A stretch of 9,016 bases of DNA from an uncultured Caulobacteraceae bacterium (GTDB lineage: Bacteria > Pseudomonadota > Alphaproteobacteria > Caulobacterales > TH1-2), in NCBI GenBank assembly GCA_937967425.1, contig CALBST010000350.1:1-9016 (forward strand), given 5' to 3'. The notes beneath the pieces were generated by a model, which saw only the letters and a program-made list of their open reading frames with translations, searched no databases and was not told the origin of the DNA. The position numbers were made by a program, and so were the translations under genes. This document shows, piece by piece, positions 1 through 5,425 of this stretch (position 1 is the stretch's first letter; each line of letters starts with the position of its first letter).

Positions 1-113
1 CGCGGCTTGGCATAGAGGTTGCCGATGTCGCGCCAGGCCTGCGTGAAGCGATTGGCTTCAAGCGTGTTCATCGGATTGCCGTGCCCGATGAAGATCGCGG
101 GGCTCAGGGTCAT
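1..113 (-). CDS. ygiD: YgiD/DODA-type extradiol dioxygenase, N-terminal fragment (runs off the left edge)
   Basis: Only the first 37 codons are in the window. The minus strand from the ATG at 113 translates to a protein beginning MTLSPAIFIGHGNPMNTLE and continuing NRFTQAWRDIGNLYAKP. The 'FIGHGNPMNTLE..RFTQAW' pattern is the N-terminus of the LigB-superfamily YgiD/4,5-DOPA extradiol dioxygenases, usually written GHGSPMN. The His of HGNP (residue 11) matches the first metal-ligand histidine known in that family. Family members cleave catecholic rings such as L-DOPA in the cytoplasm; the true substrate here cannot be told. A second in-frame ATG lies five codons upstream at 128, but the GGAGG at 119-123 sits 5 nt before the ATG at 113 and decides that start. 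The 197-bp gap to the preceding gene suggests its own promoter, though I see no convincing -35/-10 pair. A short inverted repeat (GGGG-TGCG-CCCC, 129-140) lies just upstream of the ribosome site. Confidence 0.82.
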   Translation of the reverse strand, partial: MTLSPAIFIGHGNPMNTLEANRFTQAWRDIGNLYAKP

Positions 114-118
114 TGACG

Positions 119-123
119 CCTCC
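119..123 (-). promoter_or_regulatory. Shine-Dalgarno site of the dioxygenase gene
   Basis: The minus strand reads GGAGG here, 5 nt before the ATG at 113. It lies inside the alternative start region that begins at the in-frame ATG at 128, so it selects the ATG at 113. Confidence 0.6.
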
Positions 124-310
124 GTCATGGGGTGCGCCCCGTACTCAGCACCAACAAGACGACTGCTGCAATCTATCAATTCCCGCTGTCGCACGCGCTC
201 CAATAAAGATCCGCGTCAGGCCGTCGAGCAGATTTCGGAAGACGCCGCAGCTCAGGCCGACGCGAAGCGCTCTAAGGCCAACCTGAGCTCCGGCGGACGC
301 CATCAGCGCC

Positions 311-673
311 TCAATATTCGCTGGGCAGAAAGATCACATTGTTCTGAAGCCATAGCGTTATCTCAGACAGCGGGAAGTCGGTGAACGCGATGACCTGCCG
401 CGCGACCAAAGCATGATCGCCGTCCTCGCAGCTCAGCACAGCACTTCGATCGTGCGCCACCTTCAGCGTCCAAACCTGGAATTCCTGACTGCGAACGCGG
501 GCGTCGTGCTGGTGTGAAACGATGGCGTCGAGCAGCCAATAGGCGCCGCCGGCCTCGGCCACATACTGGGCTCCGTCCGTATAGGTGATCGAAGGATACA
601 GCGGATGGCGATACCAGCATTCACTCCCGGTGAATTGCGCCAGATCGCTGGCGCGGAGCGTCGGTGAAGACAT
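311..673 (-). CDS. DUF6876 family protein
   Basis: This 120-residue cytoplasmic protein has no signal peptide or membrane segment. I recognise the DUF6876 pattern along its whole length: 'LAQFTGSE.WYRHPL' at residues 11-25, 'YTDGAQYVAEAGGAYWLLDAI' from about residue 31, 'EFQVW.LKV' near the middle, and the closing 'FTDFPLSEITLWLQNNVIFLPSEY'. The family is small, has no established biochemical function to my knowledge, and is usually found on plasmids and integrative elements beside DNA-processing genes. The ATG at 673 is preceded by AAGGAGA about 8 nt upstream, which supports the start. It lies 78 bp downstream of ssb, with a hairpin in the gap, so it may be co-transcribed with ssb or partly insulated from it. 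The family call is from memory of the pattern and no function is assigned. Confidence 0.85.
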   Translation of the reverse strand: MSSPTLRASDLAQFTGSECWYRHPLYPSITYTDGAQYVAEAGGAYWLLDAIVSHQHDARVRSQEFQVWTLKVAHDRSAVLSCEDGDHALVARQVIAFTDFPLSEITLWLQNNVIFLPSEY

Positions 674-713
674 GTGCTGTCTCCTTGAAAAGAGTTGAAT
701 CGAAGAATGGAGC

Positions 714-745
714 GACGCCGCCTCCGCCAGAACGGAAGCGGCGTC
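714..745 (-). terminator. Stable hairpin between ssb and the DUF6876 gene (possible attenuator or weak terminator)
   Basis: GACGCCGC (714-721) and GCGGCGTC (738-745) are perfect inverted repeats. Inside them TCCG (723-726) pairs with CGGA (733-736), with a single mismatch between the two helices and a 6-nt loop. The structure begins 6 nt after the ssb stop codon. On the minus strand it is followed by GCTCCATTCTTCGATT, which is only moderately T-rich, so strong intrinsic termination is doubtful. It could instead protect the ssb mRNA 3' end or lower expression of the downstream gene. Confidence 0.5.
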
Positions 746-751
746 TCGCGA

Positions 752-1093
752 TTAAGCAGCGGCCGAGGTCTCGGTCTTGCCGAGTGATTTGACCGCGCCT
801 TCGCCGGGATCGACGGCGACAAACACCTTGCCGGTCCAACGGCCGGTGCCCTTGTCCTTCCAGCGGTCGTGGCGGAGCTTGCCGCTCACTTCAGCGATGA
901 CGCCCTTCTTCATGGCTTTCGCAGTGACGGAGGCCTTGCCGTCATTGATTTCGACGGTGAAGCGATCGGTGCGGTTCTCGTCTTTGACTTCAAGCCAGAG
1001 CGAGATGATTTCGATCGTGCCGCCCTTTTGCTCGAAGGAACGGATCTTGGGATCGTCGACGAGCGTGCCGGTGATGGTGACGCGATTGGTCAT
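752..1093 (-). CDS. ssb: Single-stranded DNA-binding protein (OB-fold), small plasmid or mobile-element type
   Basis: This 113-residue protein resembles bacterial SSB. It starts MTNRVTITGTLVDDPKIRSF, has a central strand region (about 24-50: IEIISLWLEVKDENRTDRFTVE), and ends its OB fold with 'VSGKLRHDRWKDKGTGRWTGKVFVAV', which has the aromatic residues expected to stack on ssDNA. It would coat ssDNA during replication or after conjugative entry. It is shorter than chromosomal SSB (about 150-180 residues). It also lacks the acidic tail ending in DDDIPF that recruits partner proteins, finishing instead in ETSAAA. The reading frame is open for 32 more codons upstream, but those are Arg/Pro-rich and unlike any SSB, and GAGGACA lies just before the ATG at 1093, so I chose that start. 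Upstream is a long structured leader, and downstream a hairpin. It could also be described only as an OB-fold ssDNA-binding protein. Confidence 0.8.
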   Translation of the reverse strand: MTNRVTITGTLVDDPKIRSFEQKGGTIEIISLWLEVKDENRTDRFTVEINDGKASVTAKAMKKGVIAEVSGKLRHDRWKDKGTGRWTGKVFVAVDPGEGAVKSLGKTETSAAA

Positions 1094-1116
1094 GGGATGT
1101 GTCCTCGATAAGCGTT

Positions 1117-1131
1117 CCCCGTTGTCCGGGG
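1117..1131 (-). repeat. Hairpin near the ssb start (CCCCG / CGGGG)
   Basis: CCCCG (1117-1121) and CGGGG (1127-1131) flank a 5-nt loop, 24-38 nt upstream of the ssb ATG. A hairpin of similar composition occupies the matching place upstream of parB (5232-5257). Confidence 0.5.
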
Positions 1132-1132
1132 C

Positions 1133-1149
1133 CGCGGGCGTCGCCCGCG
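1133..1149. repeat. 17-bp near-palindrome CGCGGGCG-T-CGCCCGCG
   Basis: Perfect 8-bp arms sit around a single central base, directly beside the hairpin at 1117-1131. In RNA the stem would be 7 bp with a 3-nt loop. As DNA it is a dyad that a dimeric protein could bind. It lies 40-56 nt upstream of the ssb start. Confidence 0.5.
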
Positions 1150-1184
1150 ACGGCGCTCTTCGAGCCCGGCCATGAGGCGGCGCG

Positions 1185-1274
1185 GGCAAGGTGAAAATGG
1201 TGGGGCCCGCGTCGTGTGCACACGCACACGACCGAAGCCGCGTCAGCGGGCGGGGAAACGATTTTCGCCTTGCC
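1185..1274 (-). ncRNA. Candidate nested stem-loop RNA (or ssDNA) element upstream of ssb
   Basis: Three nested pairings are visible. The outer arms 1185-1201 and 1258-1274 are complementary at 15 of 17 positions. Inside them GCCCGC (1205-1210) pairs with GCGGGC (1246-1251). Inside that, GTCGTGTG (1211-1218) pairs perfectly with CACACGAC (1225-1232) around a 6-nt loop, directly abutting the middle helix on one side. On the minus strand a competing stem also exists: ACGCGGC, loop UUCG, GUCGUGU (positions 1226-1243), a 7-pair helix including G-U pairs and closed as C(UUCG)G. The element lies about 90-180 nt before the ssb ATG in gene-free DNA. It is called from inverted repeats seen by eye, with no homology evidence. 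It might belong to known structured elements found near ssb, topoisomerase and antirestriction genes, such as the STAXI motif, but I cannot confirm that. Confidence 0.45.
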
Positions 1275-1372
1275 GGCGGCGACGGCCGGGCGTCACTGGC
1301 GACGGCGTGGGCGAGGCTTGCGGCCTGCGCGGACCGATGGAAGTGGGCGAGGATGCTCGTGCCCGAGTGCGC

Positions 1373-2266
1373 TTACGAGCGACGCGTCTGCGCACGCGCC
1401 CAATCGTTCCAGTCGTTGAAGCCAGCCGGCGCTGGTTCGATCTCGACGCGTGCTGAACTCGCCATCCGCGCGCGCAACGATCGTGCAGCGCGCATTCCGG
1501 CTTCGTCATTGTCGGCTGCGATAATGAGCCGCCGAAGCGGATGAGGGAGGATCAGCCGACCGAGATTGTCAGCACTGAGTGCCGCCCAAGCTGGAACGCC
1601 AAAGACATCGGACGCGGTCAGCATAGTCTCGACGCCCTCGCCAACAGCGAGTTCGTCTTGAGCGTCTGCCAGACGGACCGTCCCGCCCATCAATTTGCCG
1701 ATGACGCGCCTCGGCGTCGCCAATGCGGCCTTGGCCGTCCCATGCGCACTCAGCAAAGTAACCTGTACGCCCTGAAGCGCGCCTTGTGTGTCCCTAATTG
1801 CGGCGACCAGAGTTGGCCGCCTCGCGCGATCGTCGAGGCTGGTCATGCGCGGGTGAAAGCGAAGCGCGGTACTCTTCCACAGTCCGGCAGGAACGGCGCG
1901 CCTGCGCAAATAGGCTTCCGCCACCGAATGCTTGAGCGGCGTGCTTTCCGCCCAGAGCCGCCCTGCCCGCGCCACGCGCTCCTCATCAACGGGCTGCGCC
2001 ACGATCCTCGATGGCGCCCGGCGCATGCTCGCGTCGTCCGCACGAAGCTCATCATCCAGCAGACCACGATCAGCCAGCGCGCGGCGCACGTCGCGCCAAT
2101 CATCTTTCAGGCTGAAGCAATGGATGAGGATGCGCCCCTCTTCTGTCAGGCGAAGCGAGACCGAGCGGTCCTTATGGCTGTGATTGGGGCCCGGGATGAG
2201 CGCGCGTGTCCCGCCATCAAGCAGGATGCCGCCGCAGGTGGCCACGATGCGCTCAAGCCGCGACAT
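1373..2266 (-). CDS. Toprim domain-containing protein, plasmid primase-like
   Basis: This 297-residue protein carries a C-terminal Toprim fold of the Toprim_3 type. It has the catalytic-type Glu in VGEGVETMLTA (208-218, E210) and the acidic pair in AADNDEAG (250-257, D252 and D254), followed by 'FNDWNDW' (283-289), a common ending for such proteins. The N-terminal part (about 20-70) has the 'GPNHS.KDRS.SLRL..EGRILIHCF' pattern of a degenerate primase zinc-ribbon region, keeping only isolated Cys residues. The middle (about 100-140: RLW..STPL..S.AEAYLRRRAV) matches the DUF7146-like linker. Such proteins are thought to act in priming or processing DNA of plasmids and integrative elements; no helicase domain is present. 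The ATG at 2266 overlaps the 3' end of ardC by 14 bp and is preceded by GGAGGAG within ardC, so the two are probably translationally coupled. Confidence 0.85.
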   Translation of the reverse strand: MSRLERIVATCGGILLDGGTRALIPGPNHSHKDRSVSLRLTEEGRILIHCFSLKDDWRDVRRALADRGLLDDELRADDASMRRAPSRIVAQPVDEERVARAGRLWAESTPLKHSVAEAYLRRRAVPAGLWKSTALRFHPRMTSLDDRARRPTLVAAIRDTQGALQGVQVTLLSAHGTAKAALATPRRVIGKLMGGTVRLADAQDELAVGEGVETMLTASDVFGVPAWAALSADNLGRLILPHPLRRLIIAADNDEAGMRAARSLRARMASSARVEIEPAPAGFNDWNDWARAQTRRS

Positions 2267-3176
2267 GCGCGATCTCCTCCTCCGCGAACGGCGAAGGGCT
2301 CTTCGCCAGCAACCAGTCCACCGCGACTTGCGCCTGCGCTGCAGCCGTCAAAAAAGCGCGTTTGTCGTCGGCTAAGAGCTTCATCCAATGACCAATATAG
2401 GAAGCATGGTCGTGGATGTGCTGAGGCGGCAGACGAAGATGCGCGCCGAGAATGCTGGCGCCGATTTCAGCGACCAGCTCCTCGGCTGCGATCGCGTGCC
2501 TCGAGAACTTCTTACCCATGTCGCGCCCGACACGATGGGGCGCCATCGTCGCATGGACACTCTCATGATTGAGCGTAGCCGCGTAATCTTCGGCCGTGTC
2601 GAAGGCGCCGATCGGCGGCATGCCGATCACATCCTTGCTTGGAATGTAGCAGGCGATGTCGCGGGTCGCGATGCGCGCGATCTCTAACCTCTCGAACCAT
2701 GCCTCATGCAGCGCCATGGGCGCGATGTCGCTCGCCACTTGGGCTGGATGAAACCGCGCCGGCAAATTGTCGATCTGGTCGGCCGAGAAGACGACGTACG
2801 ATTTCAGAAATCGGAACGCGTCTTCGACCTCGGCGCCGCGGTCATCGAGGCGCGTGCGTTTGCCGTGACCGTAATAGACAACGACCTCGCCCCGCTCGCC
2901 CTTGCGCACCTGCGCGCCAAGTTTCACGGCTTGGTTGAAGGTCAGCCAATAAGGCGAGACATAGCCGCGCTCGATCGCAGCGCTCCATAACAAGATGACG
3001 TTGACGCCTCTATAGCTCTCGCCTGTTGCACGGCGCGGCAGCACCGCGCCGGTGCGCGCCCCGTCCCAAGGTTTGCGCCAAGGCAGGACGCCTGCCTCCA
3101 GCTCCAAACAAATTTTTGTGGTGATTTCCGCCGCGATGTCGCGGCGCGCGCCGACGCGCACATGATGGCTTGTCAT
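2253..3176 (-). CDS. ardC: ArdC-type antirestriction protein with zincin-like metallopeptidase domain
   Basis: This 307-residue protein has two parts. The N-terminal ArdC ssDNA-binding domain (DUF1738, about 12-135) shows 'LEAGVLPWRKPWDG', 'YRGVNVILLW', 'WLTFNQAVKLGAQVRKGERGEVVVYYG' and 'FRFLKSYVVFSADQI'. The C-terminal zincin-like domain has 'YAATLNHESVHAT', with an HExxH zinc site at H204-H208, and a probable third ligand in 'EELVAEIGASIL' (E237). ArdC proteins are known from conjugative plasmids; they bind ssDNA and protect incoming DNA from restriction. Whether the peptidase is active is unknown. The start at 3176 has only a weak ribosome site, but homology begins right after it. The gene lies 72 bp after parB, beyond an intrinsic terminator, and overlaps the Toprim gene downstream. 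All key motifs are intact. Confidence 0.88.
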   Translation of the reverse strand: MTSHHVRVGARRDIAAEITTKICLELEAGVLPWRKPWDGARTGAVLPRRATGESYRGVNVILLWSAAIERGYVSPYWLTFNQAVKLGAQVRKGERGEVVVYYGHGKRTRLDDRGAEVEDAFRFLKSYVVFSADQIDNLPARFHPAQVASDIAPMALHEAWFERLEIARIATRDIACYIPSKDVIGMPPIGAFDTAEDYAATLNHESVHATMAPHRVGRDMGKKFSRHAIAAEELVAEIGASILGAHLRLPPQHIHDHASYIGHWMKLLADDKRAFLTAAAQAQVAVDWLLAKSPSPFAEEEIAHVAA

Positions 3177-3187
3177 GACGATGACTC

Positions 3188-3224
3188 AAAAGAAAAGAGC
3201 CGCCGCCAGCGCGAGGCCGGCGGC
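3188..3224 (-). terminator. Intrinsic terminator downstream of parB
   Basis: On the minus strand GCCGCCG (3218-3224) pairs with CGGCGGC (3199-3205), extended past one mismatch. It is followed directly by TCTTTTCTTTT (3188-3198). The stem, loop and U-rich tract are all present. It ends 25 nt downstream of the parB stop and 12 nt upstream of the ardC start, so it should cut parB transcription from ardC at least partly. Confidence 0.7.
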
Positions 3225-3248
3225 GCGGAGTTGATGGGAGAGGCTGGA

Positions 3249-5213
3249 TTAAGCCGCGCGCGCCTTCGCCAAGGCGCGCTTGCCTTCGGCGGTGACGGCA
3301 AACGCCCCTTCACGTGGCGGCGTGATCAAAAGATCGGGAAGCCAGCCAGCGCCTTTCAAGGTTTGCGCCGCCGTGCGCGCGAGTTCGGCCTTCTTCATCT
3401 TCTGGAACGCCGCTGTCATGCCGTTGCGCTCCTGCTCGCCGAGCGAGGTGATCGCCGGCGCACTTTCGAGCGCCGTGACCGCGAGCGCTTTCGGCGCCGC
3501 CGCCCAGAACTCCTCATCGGCTTCCCAGTGGCGCGTCATGTCGAGGTCGAGAGCGGCGGCGAGCGCGTCGCCCATGAGCTGACGGCGCTTGTCCTCGGGC
3601 GTGACCCCGCCATGGGTGAGATCGATGGTCTCAGCCACGAACACGGCCAGCATGCCGAGCAATTTTTCGGCAGGCTGTTCAATGCATGCGGCGAACAACG
3701 CGAACTCCTGCTCCTCGGCCTTGTCAGCATAGGAGATGCGCGCCTTCTCCATGGCGTCGTCGTCGTCAAACCCTACCGGGCGCGCCGCAATGCCAACGCC
3801 CGGCACAGCTGAGCGATCCGCGCTTTGGCGCATCAGCGCGTAGACCATAAGACCCAAAGCGACCTGAGGATTGCCGGCAAGAGCGGCTCGAAGACCGCGG
3901 GTCCGGGCTTCGCTCAATCGCTCCGTCAGCGCCTTCGTCAGGCGCGGCCCTGCCTCCTCTTCCGACTCAGCGACCTCAGCAACACCTGTCTCGTCTGCTG
4001 GCGACGCCGAGGTCTTGCGCAATTTGGAGATGACCTTCGCATCGGCGCGTTTGATGAGACCCTTGGTGATGATTGCGCGCCCGTCGCGGTCGATCGCGAC
4101 CACAGCGCCCGCGTGCTTCATCAGCTTTGGATCGAACACCCGCGCGGCTTCACGCAAGTTGTCGAGCTTAGCGTCCACCTCGTCGCGCTCGATCCAGAGG
4201 GGATTGTCCTCGTCGGCATCCTCCAGCTTCTCGTCCAGCGCTTCTAGCCGGGCCTCCAGCGCCGCGCTCTCTTTCTTCTCCGGCGGCTTCAGCTTGCGTT
4301 GCGTCGGATGGAGCCGTTCACCGGCGCAGCCATCGACCTGGCCATGGCCGGTCAAGGTCTCCACCCAGCCCCAGCCTTCGGCCGCAAGCGCCTCGCGCAT
4401 CGTATCGAGGCGTTCGACGGCAAGCCGCTGTAGCAATTCGCCATCGTCGAAGAAGACGATGTCGGGCTCGAAGAGATCGCGGACCATGCGCCCGCCGGCG
4501 GCTTCGTATGCTTCGGCGCCGACAAACCGCGCCAGGCGGTCGTGCGCGGGAATGCGGCCCACGGTCAGTGCGCTGCGAACGCTCGCCGCATGTGTGATGG
4601 GCTTAGCGAGCTGACGAAACACCCGTTCCTGCGCGGCATGATCGTCATTGATGGCAAACGCGCGCGCGGCATCGAGATTGATAACGCCTTTGCGATAAGC
4701 CGTACGGATCTTGGGCGAGAGCCGCGCCAGCGCCAGACGCTGTTCGACAAGCCGCACCGTGCATCCAAAGCGACGCGCCACGTCATCGGCGCTCATGCCG
4801 CCATCAACGAGGCCCGCGAAGGCTTCGACCTCGTCCATCACCGACATGGCCGAACGGGTGACGTTTTCATCGAGGCTGATTTCGGCGGCGTCATTGCCGG
4901 TGTCGATGACGCAACGCACGGGCTCGGTCTCGGCGATCTGCTTGCGCTTGACGCGCAAGAGCTGCGCTTGCCGGCGGCCCTCGCCGATGGTGACGAAATA
5001 GAAGCCGGTCGCCGCACCAGATTCAGCGAGCTCTGGGGCGACAACGAGGTTCTGCAAAATGCCCTTGGCGTGAATAGACGCAGCGAGCGCTTCGATGTCG
5101 GCTTTTGAATGCGGCGTCTTCCGGACGTTGTCCGGCGACTTTTTTAGCTTGTTGAGTGGGATGAGCACGACGCCGGCGTGTACGGCGTGCTCGTCTTGTT
5201 GTGCTTGTGTCAT
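3249..5213 (-). CDS. parB: Long ParB/RepB/Spo0J-family partition-like protein
   Basis: This 654-residue protein is over twice the length of a canonical ParB. The N-terminal ParB/sulfiredoxin-like nuclease-CTPase fold (about 14-120) shows 'VVLIPLNKLKKSPDNVRKT', 'DIEALAASIHAKGILQNLVV', the box 'GEGRRQAQLL' (78-86) and 'ISLDENVTRSAMS'. It is followed by a KorB/ParB helix-turn-helix region (about 125-190: 'DDVARRFGCTVRLVEQRLALARLSPKIR'). A charged Glu/Lys-rich stretch (about 308-360) is a probable coiled coil. The C-terminal half is alpha-helical and uncharacterised, ending 'GAGWLPDLLITPP..GAFAVTAEGKRAL'. Long ParB proteins of this type accompany ArdC, Toprim and SSB genes on alphaproteobacterial mobile elements. 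No ParA is in the window. The frame is open to an ATG at 5276, but GAGGCAACTC before the ATG at 5213 and the onset of homology favour the shorter start. It has its own long leader and terminator. Confidence 0.85.
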   Translation of the reverse strand: MTQAQQDEHAVHAGVVLIPLNKLKKSPDNVRKTPHSKADIEALAASIHAKGILQNLVVAPELAESGAATGFYFVTIGEGRRQAQLLRVKRKQIAETEPVRCVIDTGNDAAEISLDENVTRSAMSVMDEVEAFAGLVDGGMSADDVARRFGCTVRLVEQRLALARLSPKIRTAYRKGVINLDAARAFAINDDHAAQERVFRQLAKPITHAASVRSALTVGRIPAHDRLARFVGAEAYEAAGGRMVRDLFEPDIVFFDDGELLQRLAVERLDTMREALAAEGWGWVETLTGHGQVDGCAGERLHPTQRKLKPPEKKESAALEARLEALDEKLEDADEDNPLWIERDEVDAKLDNLREAARVFDPKLMKHAGAVVAIDRDGRAIITKGLIKRADAKVISKLRKTSASPADETGVAEVAESEEEAGPRLTKALTERLSEARTRGLRAALAGNPQVALGLMVYALMRQSADRSAVPGVGIAARPVGFDDDDAMEKARISYADKAEEQEFALFAACIEQPAEKLLGMLAVFVAETIDLTHGGVTPEDKRRQLMGDALAAALDLDMTRHWEADEEFWAAAPKALAVTALESAPAITSLGEQERNGMTAAFQKMKKAELARTAAQTLKGAGWLPDLLITPPREGAFAVTAEGKRALAKARAA

Positions 5214-5231
5214 GAGTTGCCTCGAAGGCTT

Positions 5232-5257
5232 CCCGGCGGCGAAATGCCAGAGCCGGG
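5232..5257 (-). repeat. Hairpin just upstream of the parB ribosome site
   Basis: CCCGGC (5232-5237) pairs with GCCGGG (5252-5257). An inner GGC/GCC pair (5238-5240 with 5246-5248) adds to the stem, with a 3-nt bulge. It lies 19-44 nt before the parB ATG and overlaps the block CCGGGGCCGCG (5253-5263), which also occurs in the ssb leader. Confidence 0.45.
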
Positions 5258-5296
5258 GCCGCGTGCGCGACCTCATTGCGTGCGCCCGCGTTCAGG

Positions 5297-5346
5297 CCGC
5301 CGCTGTCGAGGGCTTTAGAGCGGGACGCGTCCCTCGACAGCGGCGG
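5297..5346. repeat. Perfect 16-bp inverted repeat with overlapping 12-bp palindrome
   Basis: CCGCCGCTGTCGAGGG (5297-5312) and CCCTCGACAGCGGCGG (5331-5346) are exact reverse complements around an 18-bp spacer. The palindrome GGGACGCGTCCC (5322-5333) lies in the spacer and takes in the first three bases of the right arm, so the two foldings compete. It lies 84-133 nt before the parB ATG. No T-tract follows on either strand, so it is not an ordinary terminator. It could be a regulatory mRNA stem or a binding site for a DNA-binding protein, such as ParB itself. Confidence 0.6.
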
Positions 5347-5425
5347 TCGCGCGGGCGAGATCTTACGAGGGCGCACACGCGGTTCCGACGCCGGCGGCCG
5401 GGAGCGCCCGTAGCTCTGATCCGCT

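Larger units (their letters stand above)
1094..1372 (-). promoter_or_regulatory. Structured leader region upstream of ssb
   Basis: This 279-bp spacer separates the Toprim gene from ssb. I see no credible gene: the open frames here are GC-rich shadows with Arg/Pro/Ala-biased translations. It is dense with inverted repeats: a small hairpin at 1117-1131, a near-palindrome at 1133-1149 and a nested long stem at 1185-1274. No clear sigma-70 promoter is visible, so the promoter of ssb, if separate, may lie in or upstream of this region. The ribosome site GAGGACA lies immediately before the ssb ATG. Confidence 0.5.

Noticed and set aside
19..384. 121-codon plus-strand frame at the left end
   Set aside because: It covers the dioxygenase start on the opposite strand, the spacer and the end of the DUF6876 gene, and has no recognisable content. 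The minus-strand GHGNPMN motif and ribosome site explain the region better.
1094..1189. Longer ssb start giving 145 residues
   Set aside because: The added 32 residues are Pro/Arg-rich and overlap the hairpins. The SSB fold begins at MTNRVTITG.
1541..2572. 343-codon open frame on the plus strand
   Set aside because: It lies opposite the Toprim and ardC genes, whose motifs are clear. Its translation is rich in Arg, Ala and Pro with no recognisable domain, which is usual for the antisense of GC-rich genes.
3162..3812. 216-codon open frame on the plus strand
   Set aside because: It is antisense to the 3' half of parB and the parB-ardC gap, has no family pattern, and its start has no supporting context.
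3871..5108. Plus-strand frames of 247 and 188 codons
   Set aside because: Both are opposite parB. The first is dominated by Ser/Arg/Ala repeats typical of a wrong frame, and the second has no domain pattern.
5214..5276. Longer parB start at the ATG at 5276
   Set aside because: The 21 extra residues are Arg-rich with no ribosome site before them, and they fall in the leader hairpin region. The ATG at 5213 has GAGG just upstream.
5297..5346. Inverted repeat as an intrinsic terminator of the ccoS operon
   Set aside because: There is no T-tract after it on either strand, and it lies about 290 bp beyond the ccoS stop, close to parB instead.
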